64,000 bases of DNA from Omphalotus guepiniiformis. Taxonomy: Eukaryota; Basidiomycota; Agaricomycetes; Agaricales; Omphalotaceae. Below are positions 58,919-64,000 of this stretch, piece by piece. The stretch is taken from the NCBI GenBank assembly GCA_028554645.1, contig JAQOOI010000016.1:992001-1056000 (forward strand). Reading direction: 5' to 3'. The first letter of the stretch is position 1. Every line of letters starts with the position of its first letter. The translations under genes and the position numbers were made by a program. The notes under the pieces are model-generated. The model searched no databases. It saw only the letters and a program-made list of their open reading frames with translations, and was not told where the DNA came from.

Positions 58919-60766
58919 TGTAGTGACTATGAAATGGACGAGAGAGATACTCAAATGAGCACAATCCAACCCAAATCAAAAATAATGTAGGGTGAGGTGT
59001 GACTGGCGTTGTCAGAGATTCCGCACAGTTAGACGCAACAATTGAACTTCGAATCTGCAGAGTTACAGATGTCTTTATCTCAATCTGGGTGAAAAATGGC
59101 AGAGGGTATCTCAAAACACAAGACTTAGACAGAAGGTAAGGGTGGTTTTTAGGGTTCAGGAGGGATTCAGGACAATCAATCTCGATGTTAAACTCGATCC
59201 AATGGTCAGACAATGCAGGGAACAGTTTCAGATGCAGCACAGACAGTTTCAGCAGGCAGATATAGCACAGACAGAACAGCAGTTTCAGCAAAGATTCAGT
59301 ATCTCTTTCAATTTATCTGCCACAAGGGACTTTACAGAAGTTTTCACAACTGGATATTTCTCGAACTGAACTCTAAAGAGCCAGGCTATATTCCGTCTAA
59401 GAAGGGTTTCCTGCTTTTGGCTTGTAGCTTTGGGCAGTACTTGCTTAAGAAAATCTAAATAGATACTCTGTAAGCTATATATATACTAAATCATAAAATC
59501 AAACATATATCTCGAAATTAAAAGAGTAATCTGAACAGTAAATGAGTCAAAAGTAAGTAAGTATCAATTGAGCAGAGATTGGATTCTTTTTAGGTAGTTT
59601 TCTAGGTAATTTTCCAGTTAGATAGTCAAAAAAGTAGGAACTTTGGATATAGATTGGTATAAAAACAGAAATATATCGCTTTGTCCGCATTCTAGGTGTG
59701 TTAGGGCGTACCCAGGGTATCTAAATAAAGGTCCAGAACATGTAAATAGCAACCAGTATCATGACAGTTGACATTCTCCTCAGTGCATTGCAAATCTGGT
59801 CCCCTATAAGTTTCTCCAAAAGTGGCACATTCTCCTCTACTAGGGCAGCATTAGGGGTTGTGTAGAAGCTCTAGAGCTTATCTAGACCATGCTTCATCGT
59901 TTCTATCAGCCACAGTAAGGTACAGTAGCTGTTTATTTCAAGTTTTACCCCTATACATCTCTTTTTGGTCAGATTTGTACTCAGGTTATATTTCTTGTTT
60001 AGGATAGCTCTCAGCTCCTCCTAGGACAGTATTCTACCCCATAGTTTCGTCTAAGACCTCCAATCAGAGTGCCTTCGTCTTTCATCAAGTTCAGAGGGTT
60101 ACTGAATTTCAGAGAGATACTCAGATCCAGAGAGATACTCATTTTCAGTATCTAACTCCTCCCATTATGAGTATTGAGTATCTAACTCATTTGTGCAGAT
60201 GTAACTTTGAATCTACTTCCATTATTACACAGATTGGCCTTTCATCTTAGTGACATTATGTTCACATAGTACCCAATGTACAAATATTTCTCTGGTAATA
60301 CAATCCTCAAGATTGCCCATATTCTCAGCTTTCAATCTTGTAGTGCCAACTTAGTTAGCAAGACCAGCTGGAACTTTTGATCAGTCCAAAGGACTTAGAT
60401 AGTTGTTCAATTGAAGTGAAAATCCATCAACCCCTTGGATTACAGTCAACAACACTTGGTAGAGTCTCTAGTTATTAGAGGGTGGGTCTGACCAACTCAA
60501 TCTGGTATGGAACATTGGAATTCCAACACATCTAGAGAGGCATAACTAGTATCTCTTTGTATAACCCATTGGTCACAGTTGCTTAGCACAAGATTTAGTA
60601 CTGTAGCAATCACTACACTTAGGCATTGTGAGTACAAGTATGTTTCATGTCTTAACTAGCAGTCTGGGGTGACTCTAGTCCTTTATGTTCAGTTTCCAAT
60701 GCTTGAACATTCCATATTTACTTCAATCTGATAGATTTCAGCACTGAAAGGCTTTTTGACACAACA
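58919..60766 (-). repeat. large element 5' LTR
   Basis: 1848 bp, same length as the left LTR. About seven of roughly eleven differences lie in the first 240 bases on +; the rest are spread near the other end. Confidence 0.95.
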
Positions 60767-61029
60767 GCGTCCAGAACCCAATATGCAAAGTATGTATTAG
60801 GTGGGGTTTTTGTTCGTTTATGATAAGGCTGAATTTGCCTTACAGACGACGTGATACTACTGAAGTGTCTCAGCCACGCGGAGAGAGATTACTTGCCTTG
60901 CACTGTGATGCTCAAGCGACATACTGCTCCAGAAATTGTCAAGTATTGGCAGAGAAGGAGTGGGAGAGGCATCGCCGTAAATCTGCTGGTACACCAATTC
61001 CAGAAACTCAAACTGTGAATAACACTTAG
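60767..61029 (+). pseudogene. MYND-type zinc-finger gene, truncated by the large element
   Basis: A short exon tail precedes a GT at about 60791. The intron ends TTACAG near 60843, and the last exon reads CDAQATYCSRNCQVLAEKEWERHRRK to a stop at 61029. CxxxxxxYCSxxCQ..EW..H is the second half of a MYND finger, a protein-interaction zinc module common in fungi. The first Cys pair and everything upstream are lost beyond the LTR. Confidence 0.6.
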
Positions 61030-61170
61030 CTGAAAAAAGTAATCCTTGTTCTGATTGATTTGCTGTTGGTTTCATGTAGCTCATGGTGAGTTGTACTAGG
61101 GTAGAAAATTGCAATTGTGCACCATGCGGCTATATTTTGAATCTAGGCTGAGTACAAATTTGTTTCGGGG

Positions 61171-62065
61171 CTACGTACAAAGAAAATAAACCAGAGTATT
61201 GGAAATTTCTAAATAGCAAGATTCACAAGGTGATATGCTACGTCTGAGCTGGCGCCCTGTAATTTCTGCTCTCATTTGAGGAACTCCACGCTGGTTGATA
61301 ATCGCAACTGCCCTAGCATTATAGCTGGCGGTGTAGGCGTCCAAAGTGGTGTGGTATGTGCAATAGCCCTTTTGCTGTGCTAATTGATACCCTTGTGTAA
61401 TGGGCGAGACAGCCAGCCTTGAATATTGTGTTATGTACATGAAAATGAAAGAGGGGTAAAGATGGCATTACCAGTCTGCGAAGACGCCAACATTGGCTCC
61501 TTTTGTGACAGTGTACCACTTGCGTGGATTTGTACGTCCTGAAAGGGTCTGTGTGTCAGGAATTTGATGGGGGGCGAGTATGGTATGCACAAATTCATCA
61601 GCGTAAAATTGTTCTAAATCTTGCCTAAAGGCTGGCTATGCATGGAATCAGCCCGCAGGAAAGGTTGCTGAATATACGTAAAACTTACAGAATTCACAGT
61701 TTGATTGTACAATGGAGGTGGCAGTGTTGGAGGCACAGTGGGACCCGTTTGACCAGTTTGCAAAGCTGCTGGATGACCCTGCTCCGCCTCAGGTTGGGCA
61801 ACTGCCAGGAGGGTCCTAGGTAGTGATTGTTGGTGTGACATTTCTTCTATGTGTGTGTTTGACAATTGGTCCGCAGGTTCTACCGGGGATCTAGATGAAG
61901 ATTTGGTGATGACTCCGCCATCGTCCTCACAGTCGACTGCGGAATGTTGAGATATATTTGACTGTTGGTCTGCACCTTCTAGAGATGACCTAGACGGTGA
62001 ATTGGTTGTCTCTCGGTTGTCCTCTTTATCCTCAGAATCTGAGATGATTATCGGCCCTTGAGGTA
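61171..62065 (-). CDS. protein with viroplasmin / RNase H1 N-terminal-type domain (3' part of gene)
   Basis: Three exons join in phase: about 62065-61678, 61624-61472 and 61417-61171, with introns of 53 and 54 nt. Exon A is Ser/Pro/Gln-rich with an internal repeat (SPSRSSLEGADQQSN / SSSRSPVEPADQLSN). Exon B ends in KWYTVTKGANVGVFADW, a textbook viroplasmin strand-turn motif. Exon C completes the fold (GYQLAQQKGYCTYHTTLDAYTASYNARAVAII) and ends after a Cys-containing tail. In RNase H1 this small fold binds RNA-DNA hybrids; in mushrooms it is found in many proteins of unknown role. A first exon upstream of 62065 is likely but not identified. Confidence 0.65.
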
Positions 62066-62447
62066 CTCAGAAGTCTGAGATTGCAAAATCAAAATTGGTC
62101 AGAAATGAGAACATGAAACATACGGTTATTCGGAGATCGAAGTTGGGCACTGATTGCGCCACTTGTGCATGCTATAGAAGCCATACCAGAAATCAGCTTA
62201 GTACAGGCAACAAAGGACTGATAGAAGGAGAGGTTGTACCACGAGAAAAGACCGGCATGTTCAGAAATAAGGCGTTGAGGACTGAGGACTGGACTTTAGG
62301 ATGCAAGTTGTGGTTTATTGATGACCCTATCTTAAATCAGCTTCGCCAAGCGGCATGCTAGGGAGGCGGCACGTTAAGGGTTGGTTGGTGTCTAGGCAAA
62401 AAGATCGGAAATAAGGGTAATTGCCTTGTGAAGGGTAGTTGCCCTAA
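62066..62447. other. spacer; nothing recognised
   Basis: An open + frame (62095-62361) has no recognisable domain. Upstream exons of the minus-strand gene may lie here. Confidence 0.35.
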
Positions 62448-63025
62448 TGTCATGGCAGAGCTCCTCCTAATGATCGAGCATTCCCCAATTGTTCATGCTA
62501 TCAGATATTTTATTTTACCACAATAGAATGAACTCTATATTCTCACCTGCATTCACCATCTGGGTGGAAGAGTCTGGGAAGAACATAGTGAAAACGAGAT
62601 CAGAGGTGAGCAAGAGCGCCCTGTACATGATTTTGCAACTGAGAAATACTGTTATGGCTATGCACCGGAACTTCGGGTCAGACCTCCGGTTTCTAGAATT
62701 TCCTTGATTCCTACTTCCTGACATCTATTCAATCTTTCCATATGGTTCGCTTTACAAATTCACGCTTTCCTATTCGTTCTTATTATTCTTTTCTACTCCG
62801 GACATCTGAACATCTCCGACGTTCCATGTCCTTATTGTTCTTTAGTTTCATTCTTTCTCACACTATTGTTTTATTACTCCGAGTATCTCCAGTAGAATAC
62901 TCATATAAATACTTCACGTTTGTACTGTATATACTTTAGTTTTAAAATCAATTTAGTCTCTGGACTACTATCTTGGACTTCTCGTCTAAACTCTTATATC
63001 TCTCCTCGGACTTCCAATCTGGGTG
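62448..63025 (+). repeat. 5' LTR of gypsy element C (right end approximate)
   Basis: It starts TGTCATGGCAGAG at 62448. A TATAAAT box lies at 62904-62910, and a C/T-rich leader leads to gag at 63227. The right end is probably near TTCCAATCTGGGTGCA (63011-63028), but without the second LTR it cannot be fixed. Confidence 0.5.
62904..62910 (+). promoter_or_regulatory. TATA box in the element C LTR
   Basis: TATAAAT within TCATATAAATAC, about 320 bases before the gag ATG. Confidence 0.5.
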
Positions 63026-63035
63026 CAGCACGGGG

Positions 63036-63058
63036 GGCAGTATCGAAATAATACTGCC
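63036..63058 (+). repeat. 8-bp hairpin in the element C leader
   Basis: GGCAGTAT and ATACTGCC flank a 7-base loop directly downstream of the LTR. The position suits an RNA structure in the untranslated leader. Confidence 0.7.
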
Positions 63059-63226
63059 TACTGGGTGAAGTCTTGTTGCCGGAGCAATTCAGAGCTCGGG
63101 CTTATCTTGTCTTATCCTATTGCACTTCTTTTCTCAGACCTCCTCGAAGGTCCTCGTTCTCTTACCGTCTCTAGTCCGCACGGGCTTAACAGTATTTTAA
63201 AACTCCTCTCTGTGCTGCTATTGATC

Positions 63227-64000
63227 ATGTCACAAAATCCTACAAACCCCTTACTTGAGGCTTCACAGTCTCACGCACCATTTTACCAAGGTCGCGATCC
63301 CAATGCTCTTTGTGAACGGCGGAGATCCGGTCTGTACTCAGTTCGCGCAAGCGAATTCGTCTCACCAAGCCGAGGCTCACGCCTTTCTCAACAACCTCCG
63401 GTCCTATCAACATTATTTTCACCAGGTCATTTGCCTGGTTTTCGAAATCCTCCGGTAACTCCGACTCGTCGAACTTTCACAATGCCGGGAGTTTTACCGA
63501 TACATGAAGACGTGTCCAACACTGCTCCTGAAGAGCAGAATGATAAAGACGATGACATTATCGCAGCGGCAATGGAAGGAGAGGCTGGGGATCAGCCGGA
63601 AGGAATAGGAGGTAATGGTGGGGATCCTGGAGAAGGTGATGAAGGTAATGGTGGTGGACCAGGCCGTGGAGGTCCGGGTGGACCTGGCGGACCTGGAGAA
63701 CCAGGTGAAAATGGCGGTGGTGGACCGGGTGGACCTTCTGGGGGTACCGGTGGCACCGGCAATGAAGATTTTAGGCGGATGATGCAGGAGTTTCTTACCG
63801 CTAGCATGGCTGGTTTTACTAACATGGCTAGGGCATTCAATACACAAGCATCCGCGGCTCTGGAGAGCAAATCGCGCTTGAAGGAGCCAGACGTTTTTGA
63901 CGGCTCGGATTCGCGGAAGCTCCGAAACTTCATCATTTCCTTGGCCCTTCACCACTCAGATCGGCCTCAATATTTTTCTTCCGACGATCAAAAGATCACT
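63227..64000 (+). CDS. gag: gypsy element C Gag, open at the window edge
   Basis: From ATG 63227 the frame stays open for 258 codons to the end of the window. The N-terminus is Ser/Pro/Arg-rich (MSQNPTNPLLEASQSH), followed by an acidic segment and a collagen-like Gly-rich stretch (GRGGPGGPGGPGEPGENGGG). MQEFLTASMAGF and the capsid start KEPDVFDGSDSRKLRNFIISLAL come next. The latter is the DGxDxxKLxxFL motif of gypsy capsids. Start chosen as the first ATG after the LTR/leader. Codon use is richer in CG than in the older relics, which fits a young element. Confidence 0.85.
   Translation, partial: MSQNPTNPLLEASQSHAPFYQGRDPNALCERRRSGLYSVRASEFVSPSRGSRLSQQPPVLSTLFSPGHLPGFRNPPVTPTRRTFTMPGVLPIHEDVSNTAPEEQNDKDDDIIAAAMEGEAGDQPEGIGGNGGDPGEGDEGNGGGPGRGGPGGPGGPGEPGENGGGGPGGPSGGTGGTGNEDFRRMMQEFLTASMAGFTNMARAFNTQASAALESKSRLKEPDVFDGSDSRKLRNFIISLALHHSDRPQYFSSDDQKIT

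Larger units (their letters stand above)
41042..60766 (-). mobile_element. large (19.7 kb) gypsy-type LTR retroelement with antisense gene cargo
   Basis: Two LTRs of 1848 bp each (41042-42889 and 58919-60766) differ at about 11 positions by eye. Inside the right LTR is a primer site (58900-58916), inside the left one a polypurine tract (42890-42902), so the genomic RNA is read right to left. gag, protease, RT, RNase H and integrase lie on the minus strand from 58745 to 48152. Between pol and the 3' LTR are about 5.2 kb with three spliced genes on the + strand. Nested insertions account for about 3.1 kb. Flanks do not share a 5-bp duplication (left TGCGA in element B, right GCGTC in a MYND gene), so at least one flank was rearranged or the copy is chimeric. 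Confidence 0.88.

Noticed and set aside
58821..59369. Frames in the right LTR repeated exactly in the left LTR (156-codon minus frame, 75- and 81-codon + frames)
   Set aside because: They are non-coding LTR sequence. They are identical only because the LTRs are, and the nested diverged LTR does not keep them open.
63592..63936. Proline-rich minus-strand frames at the right edge
   Set aside because: They are the antisense of the Gly/Pro codons of the gag frame at 63227-64000, which has the capsid motif and a better context.
1..64000. CRISPR arrays, bacterial operons, phage or plasmid features
   Set aside because: No regularly spaced repeats or prokaryotic genes. Introns and retroelements show a fungal nuclear genome.

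Overview
The window looks like a transposon-dense, gene-poor stretch of a basidiomycete (probably Agaricomycete) nuclear genome. The clues are short introns of about 45-70 nt with GT..AG ends and CTAAC branch sites, many LTR retroelements (Ty3/gypsy chromoviruses and others, Ty1/copia), a probable KDZ-type transposase tail, a PIF1-like helicase fused to a cysteine-peptidase-like region, a kinase-like relic of a mushroom type, and two genes with a viroplasmin/RNase-H1-N-like motif. There are no bacterial features. Most coding traces are broken, and repeats are inserted into repeats.

Layout. 1-7 kb: scraps (viroplasmin-like gene piece, KDZ-like tail, two chromovirus scraps in opposite orientations, a tRNA-like scar, pieces of a repeat called R1 here). 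7.2-12.2 kb: a Ty3/gypsy chromovirus on + with 3' LTR but no visible 5' LTR. 13-22 kb: copia territory, with an older gag relic, a solo LTR, two copies of a 242-bp tRNA-carrying LTR-like repeat, and a nearly full copia element (16772-22013, minus strand) with both LTRs, PPT and a tRNA-iMet-type primer site. 22-33 kb: copia LTR debris, a kinase-like pseudogene, and a helicase/peptidase pseudogene interrupted by a tRNA-carrying repeat and by a copia solo LTR. 33-37 kb: two host-like minus-strand genes, each with at least one in-frame stop. 37-41 kb: a second gypsy element (minus), cut off at 41041.

41042-60766 is the most interesting part: a 19.7-kb LTR retroelement with two same-length 1848-bp LTRs (about 99.4% identical by eye), PPT and PBS in the right places, gag-pol on the minus strand, and about 5 kb of intron-containing genes on the opposite strand between pol and the 3' LTR. 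One of these antisense genes (46550-47950) assembles into a clean 7-exon, 342-aa frame. The element carries two nested insertions: a 1.38-kb R1 element in gag with a 4-5 bp target duplication, and a diverged related LTR in pol. 60.8-62.1 kb: a truncated MYND-finger gene (+) and a viroplasmin-domain gene (-). 62.4-64.0 kb: the 5' LTR and open gag of a third gypsy element running off the right edge.

Two themes cut across the window. First, coding relics carry in-frame stops explained by C-to-T changes, mostly CGA to TGA, which suggests deamination at methylated cytosines. Second, a 242-275 bp element with TGTTGG..CCAACA ends, short target duplications and an internal tRNA-like sequence occurs four times. 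It looks like an LTR that carries its own Pol III promoter.
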